Shown here in pieces: positions 25,887-34,199 of a stretch of DNA of 64,000 nucleotides. The position numbers and the translations under genes were made by a program. Below the pieces are notes generated by a model. That model searched no databases. It was given only the letters and a program-made list of their open reading frames with translations, and was not told where the DNA came from. This DNA is from Oscillibacter valericigenes Sjm18-20 (GTDB lineage: Bacteria > Bacillota > Clostridia > Oscillospirales > Oscillospiraceae): assembly GCA_000283575.1 (NCBI GenBank), contig AP012044.1, forward strand, positions 2,728,001-2,792,000, given 5' to 3'. Each line of letters opens with the position of its first letter. Position 1 is the stretch's first letter.

Positions 25887-25962
25887 GTACTTTTGTTCTA
25901 CTTTTTTATTGACAAAAACATACGTTCGATTTATAATCGTTTTATTACTAGAACAAAAGTTC
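25887..25962 (+). promoter_or_regulatory. consensus promoter with three LexA-like boxes
   Basis: TTGACA (25909-25914), a 17-base spacer and TATAAT (25932-25937) form a perfect sigma-A promoter. Three sites resemble the Firmicute LexA core GAAC-N4-GTTC: GTACTTTTGTTC (25887-25898), AAACATACGTTC (25916-25927, inside the spacer, and 12 of 14 against CGAACRNRYGTTYG) and GAACAAAAGTTC (25951-25962, exact core). The first and third also form a 12-bp inverted repeat across the promoter. SOS control is inferred. Confidence 0.7.
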
Positions 25963-25979
25963 CACAGGAGGGTTTTCTG

Positions 25980-26102
25980 ATGGCCGGCTGGACACTGTTT
26001 CTTATTCTGGTGGGCGTGAGTTTCCTGACCAATCAGCTTTTTCGCATCATCGATATCATTGATCGTCCCGCGCGCCATTCCCGGCGTACCGGAACACGCT
26101 GA
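25980..26102 (+). CDS. 40-residue single-pass membrane peptide
   Basis: An ATG at 25980 follows AGGAGG with good spacing and lies just downstream of the consensus promoter. The product, beginning MAGWTLFLILVGVSFLTNQL, has one hydrophobic helix (about residues 3-20) and an Arg-rich tail. It is the first gene of a probable operon with the radical SAM gene that starts nine bases after its stop. I know no family for it. Its position in a LexA-type cassette recalls small SOS-induced membrane peptides that halt division or depolarise membranes, but that is inference. Confidence 0.65.
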   Translation: MAGWTLFLILVGVSFLTNQLFRIIDIIDRPARHSRRTGTR

Positions 26103-26111
26103 GTCCGCATC

Positions 26112-27374
26112 ATGGAGCTTCTGGAAAAACTGACGATCCTCTCCGACGCCGCAAAATACGACGCTGCCTGCACCTCTTCCGGCGTCCGGCGGGGGTATCG
26201 GGAGGGATACGTCGGCAACACCTCTTCCTCGGTAGCGGGTTGCTGCCACACATTTTCTGCGGACGGACGGTGCGTCACGCTGTTGAAGGTTCTGCTGACC
26301 AACCGGTGTGTATACGACTGCAAATACTGCATCAACCGCCGCAGCAACGACACAAAGCGGGCAGCGTTTACACCAGAAGAACTGGCGGAGCTGACTATTG
26401 GGTTTTACCGGCGAAACTATATCGAAGGACTGTTCCTGTCCTCCGGCGTCCTTCGGAGTCCCGACTACACCACAGAGCTGATGATCCGGGCGTTGCGTAT
26501 CCTGCGGGAAACTTACCGGTTCAACGGTTATATCCACGCCAAGGCCATTCCCGGTACCTCGCCGGAACTGGTGGAACGGCTTGGATTTCTGGCGGACCGG
26601 CTGTCCGTCAATATTGAACTGCCCTCGGAAACCGGGCTGAAACTGCTGGCCCCGGACAAGACGAAAGGCGCGATTCTCGCACCCATGAAGCAGATCCAGA
26701 CTCGCGCGGTGCAGGGAAAGGAGGAATTGGCAAAGTACCGCCATGCGCCGAAATTTGCCCCCGCCGGACAAAGCACTCAGATGATCGTGGGAGCCACGCA
26801 GGACTCGGACCTCCACATTTTGCGCCTGACTCAGGGGCTTTATGACCATTATCGCCTCAAGCGGGTATTTTATTCCGCGTACGTCCCGGTGGTCGAAAAT
26901 ACGCTTCTTCCTTCCATTGACACAAAACCGCCTCTCCTGCGGGAGCACCGGCTCTATCAGGCGGATTGGCTCTTGCGGTTTTATGGATTTCGGGCGGAAG
27001 AGCTATTGGACGAGCAGACACCGGACTTCAATCCCCTAGTGGACCCAAAATGTAGTTGGGCACTGGCCCATCTGGACTTCTTTCCGGTGGAAATCAACAC
27101 GGCGGACTATGAAACGCTTCTCCGAGTCCCGGGTATTGGCGTCGTCTCCGCCAAGCGCATTCTGGTCTCTCGACGGGCGGGGCATTTGCAGGTCGAGGAT
27201 CTGCGGAAGCTGGGCGTGGTGATGAAGCGGGCGCAGTATTTCCTCACCTGTCGGGGCCGGATGGCGGAGGGTCTGCACTTTACGCCGGACAGTCTGTTGC
27301 GCAATCTGGTCGCGGCGGAGCAGCCTGCCCTGCCCGGTTCCGAAATGGAGCAACTCACCCTGTTCGGTGCGTGA
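26112..27374 (+). CDS. putative DNA modification/repair radical SAM protein
   Basis: This 420-residue cytoplasmic radical SAM enzyme has the cluster-binding motif CVYDCKYC near residues 66-73 (CX3CX2C). SAM-barrel segments follow, with GYIHAKAIPG and VNIELPSETGL, and a C-terminal helix-hairpin-helix DNA-binding motif (LLRVPGIGVVSAKRIL, about residues 338-353). This layout matches the TIGR03916 family, which always travels with the DUF4130-type partner that follows here. The reaction is unknown; DNA contact through HhH plus SAM chemistry suggests lesion repair or base modification. The gene sits behind the LexA-like promoter. Confidence 0.88.
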   Translation: MELLEKLTILSDAAKYDAACTSSGVRRGYREGYVGNTSSSVAGCCHTFSADGRCVTLLKVLLTNRCVYDCKYCINRRSNDTKRAAFTPEELAELTIGFYRRNYIEGLFLSSGVLRSPDYTTELMIRALRILRETYRFNGYIHAKAIPGTSPELVERLGFLADRLSVNIELPSETGLKLLAPDKTKGAILAPMKQIQTRAVQGKEELAKYRHAPKFAPAGQSTQMIVGATQDSDLHILRLTQGLYDHYRLKRVFYSAYVPVVENTLLPSIDTKPPLLREHRLYQADWLLRFYGFRAEELLDEQTPDFNPLVDPKCSWALAHLDFFPVEINTADYETLLRVPGIGVVSAKRILVSRRAGHLQVEDLRKLGVVMKRAQYFLTCRGRMAEGLHFTPDSLLRNLVAAEQPALPGSEMEQLTLFGA

Positions 27375-27389
27375 AAGGGTTTGAAAACG

Positions 27390-28190
27390 ATGGAGATCAT
27401 CTATCTTTACGACGGCAGCTTTGAGGGCTTCCTCTGCTGTATTTTTGACAGCTACGCCAACCGGGAGGTTCCATCCGACATCGTGCCGGAGGAAAGTGCC
27501 TCCCCTACTTTGTTTGAGACTCGTTCCGTTACGGCGGATAAAAGCCGCGCGGACCGGGTTTTCCGCAAGGTTGCCGTCCTTTCCGGCGAGGCGGCGCGGT
27601 TGTTGCGCCGCGGATTTCTCACCTGCTTGGAGCACCGGGAAATACGTCTCTACCAACTGGTTGTCAAGTTGCTCCGGGAAGGTCCTGGGTTTCTCCAGAA
27701 TCTGGCGGACGAAACGCTGCTTCCGGTCCTGAAGGCAGTGCGCCACATGGAGGGAGAAGCTCAACTGCTGAGGGGCTTTGTTCGCTTTTCGGATTATTCC
27801 GGAATTCTGGGCGGAGAAATTGAGCCGAAAAACCACGTTTTACCCTTACTCCGCTCCCACTTTTGCAGCCGCTTTCCCAATGAGCAATTTTTCATTTATG
27901 ACCGCACTCATCGGGAGGCACTGTTTTATACCGGAGGAAAAGCGATTATTACCACGCTGGACCGGTTCGAGATGGCTCCGCCGGACGAGACGGAGGCCTC
28001 CTACCGGCGGCTTTGGAAGCGGTTCTATGATACCATCGCCATCAAAGAGCGAGAAAATCCCCGCTGCCGCCAGACGCAGATGCCAAAACGGTACTGGACC
28101 ACCATGACGGAGTTTCAGAGCGAGAAATATTTTATTCCCGGGCGAAGCTCTGAAATAAGCCATCCCACCGGAATCCTGCCGACCGTTTAA
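27390..28190 (+). CDS. DUF4130/TIGR03915-type DNA metabolism protein
   Basis: This 266-residue protein begins MEIIYLYDGSFEGFLCCIFD, typical of the SAM-7-linked TIGR03915 family. Later conserved parts are RLYQLVVKLLREG, HMEGEAQLLRGFVRF, LLRSHFCSRFPNEQFFIYD and RLWKRFYDTIAIKERENPR...MPKRYWTTMTEF. ATG 27390 was preferred to TTG 27381 because GGG at 27377-27379 gives normal spacing. It is 15 bases downstream of the radical SAM gene and surely co-transcribed. In some genomes the same domain is fused to a uracil-DNA-glycosylase-like domain, supporting a DNA-repair role; no such domain is present here. Confidence 0.85.
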   Translation: MEIIYLYDGSFEGFLCCIFDSYANREVPSDIVPEESASPTLFETRSVTADKSRADRVFRKVAVLSGEAARLLRRGFLTCLEHREIRLYQLVVKLLREGPGFLQNLADETLLPVLKAVRHMEGEAQLLRGFVRFSDYSGILGGEIEPKNHVLPLLRSHFCSRFPNEQFFIYDRTHREALFYTGGKAIITTLDRFEMAPPDETEASYRRLWKRFYDTIAIKERENPRCRQTQMPKRYWTTMTEFQSEKYFIPGRSSEISHPTGILPTV

Positions 28191-28279
28191 AATTCATGGC
28201 ATGACCGCAGGATGTTCTATTGGAAAGGATATGGAGCAGTCAAGAACCGTGCAGAATGTGAATACCCAAAATCTGGGGC

Positions 28280-29152
28280 TTATGCGGCCAGGCCTCTGGC
28301 GGCCTGACGATACATGGCCGGCGGCAGGCCGCCGGGGTTGGCAGTGTAGATTCGCCGGCGGTTATAGTAAGTCATGATGTACCGGAACACGATGCTCTTA
28401 ACCTGTGCCATGGGCATCTGCTCCGTCCGGATTCGATAGAGCTTTTCCTTCTTCAGCGTAGCAAAAAAGCTCTCCATCCTGGCGTTGTCGTAGCAGTGTC
28501 CCGTACCGCTCATGCTTTGAACCGCGCCGTATTGCGCCAGCACCTTCCGAAATGAGGAGCTGGTAAATTGGCTGCCGCGGTCGCTGTGCAGGGTCATTCC
28601 ATAGGCTCCCTGCGCCTGACAGGCAGACCGGAAAGCCCGGATACACAGCTCCTTCTTCATGTTGTCATCCATGGCAAGACCGACGATCTCTCCGTTGTAG
28701 CAGTCCAGAACTGCCGCCAGGTACAGCTTGCCGTCCTGACACTGGATCTGCGTGATATCTGTCAGCCACTTCCGGTTAGGGGTGTCTGCGGTAAAATCCC
28801 GGTGAATCAGGTTCTCCGCCTTCTGCGCAGCCAAGTCTGCTTTTGTCAGACTGTTGGAGTGACGTGAAGAACGATGGAGCAAACCTCCCCGGTTCATGGC
28901 TCGCCGTACGCTGCTTCGGCTTTCCCGGATACCATGCTGTGTAAGCGCCAGAAGGATTCGGCCAACACCATAATTGTCATTGTCCGGGTTTTCATTATAA
29001 ATCTCTCGTATTTTGACCAGAAGCAGCTGCCATGGTTTTGGCTTGCCAGCCGACTGCAAAGAGCGGTAGTACCCGGATTCACTGACTTTCACAACCCGGC
29101 ACATGGCATGAACGCAGAACCGCTCACGGCGCAGCGTGATGTACTCATACAA
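28280..29152 (-). CDS. IS3-family transposase OrfB (DDE catalytic part)
   Basis: This 290-residue transposase part has an HTH_21 segment near the N-terminus and the rve DDE core: Asp in WLTDITQIQ, Asp in LHSDRGSQF and Glu in ARMESFFATLKKE. It is probably made as an OrfAB fusion by -1 frameshifting at T_TTT_TTC (minus strand, 29185-29191), which would join OrfA to the frame reading RQRPETVKPERLYEYITLRR. Downstream DDE motifs are intact, so the element could be active. Confidence 0.9.
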   Translation of the reverse strand: MYEYITLRRERFCVHAMCRVVKVSESGYYRSLQSAGKPKPWQLLLVKIREIYNENPDNDNYGVGRILLALTQHGIRESRSSVRRAMNRGGLLHRSSRHSNSLTKADLAAQKAENLIHRDFTADTPNRKWLTDITQIQCQDGKLYLAAVLDCYNGEIVGLAMDDNMKKELCIRAFRSACQAQGAYGMTLHSDRGSQFTSSSFRKVLAQYGAVQSMSGTGHCYDNARMESFFATLKKEKLYRIRTEQMPMAQVKSIVFRYIMTYYNRRRIYTANPGGLPPAMYRQAARGLAA

Positions 29153-29163
29153 CCGCTCCGGCT

Positions 29164-29463
29164 TTACCGTTTCCGGTCTTTGGCGAAAAAAACCAGCGCA
29201 TCCTTGAGAATCTCATTGGCTTTCCGCAGCTCCGCGATTTCCTTTATTAGCCGGCGTTCGTTCTCGGAAAGCGGCGCGTCGCGGCGAATGCCGCTGCCGA
29301 CGAAGGCGTGGTCTCCAAATGCCTTTCGCTTTTGCCGCCGCTCCGCCAGAGAGTAGTACGGAATGCCCAGCTGTGCCCCCGCCTGCTTCACGCCAACCTC
29401 ATCGGACATCTTGACCGCTTCTTCTTTGAACTCTTTATCATATTTGCGCATTGCAAACACCAC
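29164..29463 (-). CDS. IS3-family transposase OrfA (helix-turn-helix part)
   Basis: This 99-residue protein begins MVFAMRKYDKEFKEEAVKMS (GTG start preceded by AAGGAAG). It has an HTH for end recognition (GVKQAGAQLGIPYYSL) and a leucine-zipper-like tail (LSENERRLIKEIAELRKANE). It ends KDRKR just past the T7 slip site that would generate the OrfAB fusion. Confidence 0.9.
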   Translation of the reverse strand: MVFAMRKYDKEFKEEAVKMSDEVGVKQAGAQLGIPYYSLAERRQKRKAFGDHAFVGSGIRRDAPLSENERRLIKEIAELRKANEILKDALVFFAKDRKR

Positions 29464-29607
29464 CTTGTTCTTCCTTTGATTCTATCACATTTGGGGTGTT
29501 TGTCCTCTGCACTTCTATGATATCCCTCCAGATACGTTCTTTCTCCTCTCATCCGGCGTTGGAGAGTCAGCATACAAAAAAGCAGTTCGCCTCCGTGCCT
29601 TTTGCGT

Positions 29608-29652
29608 AAAAAGCCCGAAGGAATGACGGCGCGTCATTCCTTCGGGCTTTTT
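29608..29652. terminator. bidirectional terminator after sigF
   Basis: A perfect 21-bp stem, with flanking A-run and T-run (AAAAAGCCCGAAGG... to ...CTTCGGGCTTTTT) and a GCG loop, ends the spoIIA operon. Confidence 0.9.
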
Positions 29653-29666
29653 ATTCTCTCCGGGCA

Positions 29667-30377
29667 CTACGGTTCAAATGCCTTCCGCAGCCGTTCCAAG
29701 CCTCGTCGTTCCAAACGGGAAATCTGAACCTGAGATACCTTGAGGACCCTGGCGGTCTGTTCCTGCGTGAATCCGCGAAAGTAACGGAGCAGGATCGTCA
29801 TCCGTTCCTTTTCCGGCAGCGCATCGACCGCCTCCCGCACCGCGATACGCTCAACAATTCCATCCTCCGGAGCCTCAGTGCCCAGCATTCCCTCCAGCGC
29901 AAGTCCGTCCTCCGTCTCCCGCTGAAGTGAATCCGGCAGGTCGGTAGCCAACTCCGTGCGGGCAATTTCCTCCACGGACAGCCCGGTACTCTCCGACAGT
30001 TCGGATAGTGCCGGCTCCCTTCCCAGTTCGCTCCTTAGCCGTTCCCGGACACTGTACAGAAGGTTCGCCCGCTCCCTGATTGTCCGGCCAACCTTGATGG
30101 CGCCGTCATCCCGAAGAAAGCGGCGAATCTCTCCGGCAATCTTGGGTACCGCATATGTAGAAAAGCAGGTCCCATAGGTAAAGTCGAACCCCTGCACGGC
30201 TTTCAAAAAGCCCAGGCAGCCCAGCTGATAGAGGTCGTCCGCCTCCACCCCCCGGCCATAATAGCGTCGGACGATACTCCAGATCAGGCCGCTGTTCTCC
30301 TCCACCATCTGCTCGCAGGCTTGCCGGTCTCCCTCCTGCGCCGCCCGAAGCAGATCCAGCGTTACCTGGCCGCTCAT
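29667..30377 (-). CDS. sigF: forespore sigma factor sigma-F (SpoIIAC)
   Basis: This 236-residue sigma-70 factor directs early forespore transcription. Region 2 contains DLYQLGCLGFLKAVQGFDFTYG and FSTYAVPKIAGEIRRFLRDDG; region 3 and region 4 follow, with the helix-turn-helix FTQEQTARVLKVSQVQISRLER. The gene order spoIIAA-spoIIAB-sigF with 4-base overlaps is the conserved operon, in which SpoIIAB holds this factor inactive until SpoIIAA releases it. Its presence marks the organism as an endospore former. Confidence 0.96.
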   Translation of the reverse strand: MSGQVTLDLLRAAQEGDRQACEQMVEENSGLIWSIVRRYYGRGVEADDLYQLGCLGFLKAVQGFDFTYGTCFSTYAVPKIAGEIRRFLRDDGAIKVGRTIRERANLLYSVRERLRSELGREPALSELSESTGLSVEEIARTELATDLPDSLQRETEDGLALEGMLGTEAPEDGIVERIAVREAVDALPEKERMTILLRYFRGFTQEQTARVLKVSQVQISRLERRGLERLRKAFEP

Positions 30378-30820
30378 CGCTGGCCGTTTGCCCGGCTGGC
30401 GATCTTCTTGCGCATTATCACCGTTGTCCCGCGTCCCGGCGTTGAGTGAACGGTCAGGGCATCCATGAAGCTCTCCATGATGGTGAATCCCATGCCGCTG
30501 CGCTCCTCGCCTCCGGTGGTGAACATGGGCTGTCTGGCTTTTTCCACATTGGGAATGCCCTTTCCAACATCCTTAACCGTTATTTCCAGTACATTTCCCT
30601 CACAAATTCTGGCTTTTAAGCTTACCCGTCCAATAGAGTCTGGATAAGCGTGGACAATGGCGTTGGTCACCGCCTCGCTGACCGCCGTCTTGATGTCCTC
30701 CAATTCGTTCAACGTGGGGTCCATCTGTGAAGCGAAACAGGCCGCTGCCACCCGTGCGAATCCCTCGTTGCTGCTGCGGCTGGGAAACTCCAGCCGGATG
30801 TAATTTACGCTCTTCCTCAT
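30374..30820 (-). CDS. spoIIAB: anti-sigma-F factor and protein kinase SpoIIAB
   Basis: This 148-residue GHKL-fold kinase binds and inhibits sigma-F and phosphorylates SpoIIAA. The N-box is EAVTNAIVHAYPD, the G1 box is VKDVGKGIPNVEKA, and the G2 region is TTGGEERSGMGFTIMESFMD. It overlaps both neighbours by four bases, giving tightly coupled translation and a fixed ratio of the three proteins. Confidence 0.96.
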   Translation of the reverse strand: MRKSVNYIRLEFPSRSSNEGFARVAAACFASQMDPTLNELEDIKTAVSEAVTNAIVHAYPDSIGRVSLKARICEGNVLEITVKDVGKGIPNVEKARQPMFTTGGEERSGMGFTIMESFMDALTVHSTPGRGTTVIMRKKIASRANGQR

Positions 30821-31137
30821 ACCGTTCCCTCCTGTTTTATGTGAATCAGCCGACCGATTCCGGCGGCGTCCATAACCCTCTTCGCCTGCGACTGCACATG
30901 ACGGACCTGTAAACTGCCGTCCAGATCATCCATGCACCGCTTTGCCCGCAGCAGCAGAGCAATACCGGAGCTGTCCATAAAAGTAACACCGTTGAAATCC
31001 AGTACCAACCGGCGCGGAAGAGCCGCATCCACAGCCAGCTCCAGCTCCCGGATCGCGTTTTTAGCGGCGTGGTGATCCAGTTCCCCGCTGAACTCCAGCA
31101 GCAGGTTGCGGTCGACACTTTGCGTTCTGATATCCAT
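30817..31137 (-). CDS. spoIIAA: anti-anti-sigma-F factor SpoIIAA
   Basis: This 106-residue STAS-domain protein has the phosphorylated Ser in the motif FMDSSGIALLL. Unphosphorylated SpoIIAA displaces sigma-F from SpoIIAB. It is the first gene of the operon, with AAAGGAG before ATG 31137. A sigma-H promoter is expected upstream, but no convincing match was found. Confidence 0.95.
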   Translation of the reverse strand: MDIRTQSVDRNLLLEFSGELDHHAAKNAIRELELAVDAALPRRLVLDFNGVTFMDSSGIALLLRAKRCMDDLDGSLQVRHVQSQAKRVMDAAGIGRLIHIKQEGTV

Positions 31138-31711
31138 ATTGCAAGTCTCCTTTGTATCAGCCTGGCAAATTTTTCGCGTGACAGTACAGCGGTTGTCTTC
31201 ATCCGTCTATTGGTCATCAGTATCTTAAACCTGCTTTGGGCAAACCACATTTTTGCTTACGTAAAAACATGGGAATAAAAAATGGCTGCAGCATGTCTCT
31301 GCGGCGATCATACCATGATTCAAATTTTCTTTTCTGTCGAAAGTCTATTGGTTTCCATAAAAATTTTGTTATGGAAACCACTTACGCAGTTTGTCTATGA
31401 AAAACTGTAATGAAGTCCTCTTTTTTTACAAAACGGCTGATTTTTCGGTAAAATTATTATCTTTATAAAAATGCACACACAACGCATAATTGTGTCTTCT
31501 ACATTCTTTTTTCGTACAGGATTTTGTTTGGAAGGTTCTTTTTGAATCAGTTTGACCAATTCATGGCCTTCGCCGGAACGTCCATATGAAATTTTTGAGA
31601 TCGGTCTCTTGATTTTTTTACGCGAAGCTGGTAAGATTGCAATTGCGCGTAAACGATTTACTGTCGATGGGGCACAGGTTCTCGGTTCCATCGTAAAACA
31701 GGGAGAGATGA
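31138..31711. other. 574-base intergenic region between divergent spoIIA and fructokinase genes
   Basis: This region must hold both promoters. The visible structure is a 12-bp inverted repeat at 31349-31380. Short frames here lack support. No sigma-H consensus for spoIIA could be defended. Confidence 0.4.
31349..31380. promoter_or_regulatory. 12-bp inverted repeat, possible operator
   Basis: TGGTTTCCATAA and TTATGGAAACCA are exact inverted repeats around aaattttg. It could be a regulator site or a hairpin. It lies 332 bases upstream of the fructokinase start. Confidence 0.4.
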
Positions 31712-32680
31712 ATGGAAAACATACAGATTACTGCGCTAGGTGAAATTCTGATCGACTACACTCCCCTGCCGGACTCCGACGCCGGCATGGCGGTATTTGA
31801 ACAAAATCCCGGCGGAGCGCCGGCAAACGTGTTAACCTGCGCTGCAAAGCTTGGGCGCAGGACCGCTTTCATTGGCAAGGTCGGCGATGATATTCAGGGC
31901 CGATTTCTGGTCGATACGCTGAAAAGGACCGGCATTGACACCCGCGCCCTTCGCGTGGACGGGCGCTATTTTACCACGCTTGCATTTGTCAAGCTTGCAC
32001 CAAACGGAGAGCGAAGCTTTTCCTTTGCCCGAAAGCCCGGAGCTGACACGCAGCTTGCGTCGGAGGAGCTGGATCGGGAGCTGATTTCACACAGTGATAT
32101 CCTGCATTTCGGCTCTTTATCCCTGACGGACGAACCGGCCCGCGGCGCCACGATGGAAGCCGTATACTTGGCACGGCAGTCCGGAGCGATCATCGCCTAT
32201 GACCCTAACTACCGTCCATTGCTGTGGGCAAATAAGGAAGAAGCCATGAGTCGGATGCGATCTCCTCTGCCGCTTGTGGATCTCTTGAAGGTCTCTGACG
32301 ATGAAGTGGAACTGCTTACAGACTGCGCCGATCCTCAGACAGGGGCGGAAAAACTGGTGAAAATGGGTCTTCGGTGCGTAGTGGTAACCATCGGCAATCA
32401 GGGTGCACTGGTAGCTACAAAAGATGGGAGCGCCATGGTCTCCGGCTTTCCCACAAGAGCCGTGGACACCACCGGCGCGGGTGACTCTTTTTGGGGCGGT
32501 TTTTTGACCCGTATCTCAGAAAACGGAAAGCCGTTGGACCAACTCACATTTCAGGATTTTCAGACTTTCGCCCGTTTTGGCAACGCCGCCGCTTCCCTGT
32601 GCGTGGAAAAACGGGGTGCCATGCCTGCCATGCCCTTCCGGGAGGATGTTCTCCGTCGTATGCAGGGACCCACGAGCTGA
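31712..32680 (+). CDS. scrK: fructokinase / PfkB-family sugar kinase
   Basis: This 322-residue cytoplasmic ribokinase-fold enzyme phosphorylates a sugar, most likely fructose, with ATP. It has the N-terminal GEILIDYTP, the PfkB signature-1 region NPGGAPANVLTCAAKLG, VGDDIQGRFLVDTL, and the signature-2 DTTGAGDSFWGGF with catalytic Asp near residue 255. It begins at ATG 31712 after GGGAGAG. No sugar transporter or hydrolase is adjacent, so substrate assignment is by sequence resemblance only. Confidence 0.85.
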   Translation: MENIQITALGEILIDYTPLPDSDAGMAVFEQNPGGAPANVLTCAAKLGRRTAFIGKVGDDIQGRFLVDTLKRTGIDTRALRVDGRYFTTLAFVKLAPNGERSFSFARKPGADTQLASEELDRELISHSDILHFGSLSLTDEPARGATMEAVYLARQSGAIIAYDPNYRPLLWANKEEAMSRMRSPLPLVDLLKVSDDEVELLTDCADPQTGAEKLVKMGLRCVVVTIGNQGALVATKDGSAMVSGFPTRAVDTTGAGDSFWGGFLTRISENGKPLDQLTFQDFQTFARFGNAAASLCVEKRGAMPAMPFREDVLRRMQGPTS

Positions 32681-32785
32681 TGCGGATACCGCGGTCAGGT
32701 TAAAGTACGGAAATATACAAAGCCTCCCCGCCGTCTCTGGACTGTGAACCGCATCAAATTCTGTAGACGGCATAAAAGCTTCTAA

Positions 32786-32976
32786 GCAGGAAATATTGAG
32801 TTTAAATAGGAGTGGCACAGCGTCAGCGGCGCCACTCCCGTTTTTAACTGGATGCGCTCATGGTCGTAAAAGTAGATGAAGGGGTGCGTCCGCCTCTGAC
32901 CGATCAAGTTGCTGGAAAAAGCCGTAGTACCCGCTTCTGGATACGTCAAAGAAACGGCATTCCCTTGATATTTGTC
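32786..32976 (-). pseudogene. IS3-type transposase relic
   Basis: Two minus-strand fragments in different frames are joined by a deletion: SRSGYYGFFQQLDRSEAD (OrfB N-terminal type) and FIYFYDHERIQLKTGVAPLT (OrfB C-terminus). The middle of the transposase is missing. It differs from the IS at 28232. Confidence 0.65.
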
Positions 32977-33000
32977 CATCTCTGCTTGCTCATAAAAGCA

Positions 33001-33036
33001 CCCCCTGATGTAGTTCTATTTTCCTACATCAGGGGG
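33001..33036. terminator. terminator-like hairpin
   Basis: CCCCCTGATGTAG and CTACATCAGGGGG form a perfect 13-bp stem around ttctattttc. It may belong to the lost IS3-type element or the fructokinase transcript. Confidence 0.6.
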
Positions 33037-33221
33037 CTTGTCTATTGTCTGTTTTTCTGATCCTTTTCAAGGCGGGGAAACTCATTCTTACATCCGGATA
33101 TGTATGCAAGGTTAGCGCGGAGAAAGCATGTAAGAAAACCCCGGTCAAAAAATGCAGGTTTGCAGCGAAGAGAAATGCAATATGGTACACTCGAGTCTGC
33201 CTGCCGCAGGGGAGGTGGAAA

Positions 33222-33820
33222 AGGTGTCAAAAAGGAAGAAGCAAACCGGATGTATGTCCGAAGCGACCGGCAAAAGGGACTGAACTACAAAGAAATAGCG
33301 TGCAAGTGCAGCATTGACCCGAGGACGGTCAAAGAATACGCCGAGAACGAGACGCGGCCGGTGCCTAAGTGCGGCGAAGCCATTGAAACCGGACCCGTAT
33401 AAGGAGTAGATCGCAACATGGCCGGAGGAAGCGCCGTACTTATAGAAGACGGGAAACTGAAAAAGCTTTACTGCTTTCTGTTTATTCCGGGATATTTGCG
33501 GACACGGTACATAGAATTTGTAACCGACGCGAGTACGAATACACTGATTCGCTGCCACGCCAACGCATTCCGGTATTTTGGGGACCTATACCGAAAAAAT
33601 TCTGTACGACAACATGAAGCAGGTCGTCATCAAGCGGCTGCTGAAGCAGGAAGACAGCACCCTGAACCGGCAATTTGAGGAGTTCGCCGGGTTCTATGAA
33701 TTCAGGCCTGGTTTTACAGGCCATACCGTGGCCAGACGAAGGGCCAGGTGGAGTGCAAGGTACAGTTCGTCCGGGACAATTTCATGGTAGGCATCAAGCA
33801 TAGCTCACTGGACGAGGTGC
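33222..33820 (+). pseudogene. IS21-family istA relic
   Basis: Three frames carry istA pieces. The HTH start reads KEIACKCSIDPRTVKEYAEN, the DDE core reads KLKKLYCFLFIPGYLRTRYIEFVTD in one frame and YDNMKQVVIKRLLKQEDSTL in another, and the family C-terminal region is shifted again. Stops and frameshifts make it inactive. Confidence 0.75.
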
Positions 33821-33824
33821 TGTT

Positions 33825-34180
33825 ATGACGGAACTGACGATGGAACGTCTTAAAAAATTTCGAAAGCCCTAAGATGAAAAACACGCTGGAGATACTGGTT
33901 AATTATTTTGATAAAGGACGAACTCAGCATCGTGGAGGTGCTGGACCATATCTTTACCGAGGAGGCGTTCAGCAAGCGGCGGCGCGCCTATGAAAAGCAG
34001 GCTCAAGTGTCCGGCTTTCCTATCAAAAAAGCCCACTTTAAAAATGGAACGAGGTCTTTGCATTATGTCACCATCACCTCTGCGATCCTCGATCGTATTC
34101 TGCAACACTGTACCGTCGTCAATATTATGGGCGAGAGATGCTGCACCGGAAACCAAGGCTTAAAGAGAACGGCCGGTATC
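33825..34180 (+). pseudogene. IS21-family istB relic
   Basis: The ATG at 33825 gives MTELTMERLKKFRKP and a stop. Other frames hold VEVLDHIFTEEAFSKRRRAYE and then VTITSAILDRILQHCTVVNI, the C-terminal segment of IstB. The AAA+ core with Walker motifs has been deleted. It follows istA in the usual order. Confidence 0.75.
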
Positions 34181-34199
34181 CTTTGGTCTTCGCTGGGCA

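Larger units (their letters stand above)
28232..29530 (-). mobile_element. intact IS3-family insertion sequence, 1299 bp
   Basis: The ends begin TGGAG and share further partly matching blocks (GTGCAGA and ACCC). A 4-bp direct repeat GATA flanks it at 28228-28231 and 29531-29534, a target duplication showing the insertion boundary. It carries overlapping orfA and orfB on the minus strand. A deleted copy is at 19525-19757. Confidence 0.92.

Noticed and set aside
31552-31743. 63-codon frame overlapping the fructokinase start
   Set aside because: No ribosome binding site, no recognisable product, and it overlaps the real start in another frame.
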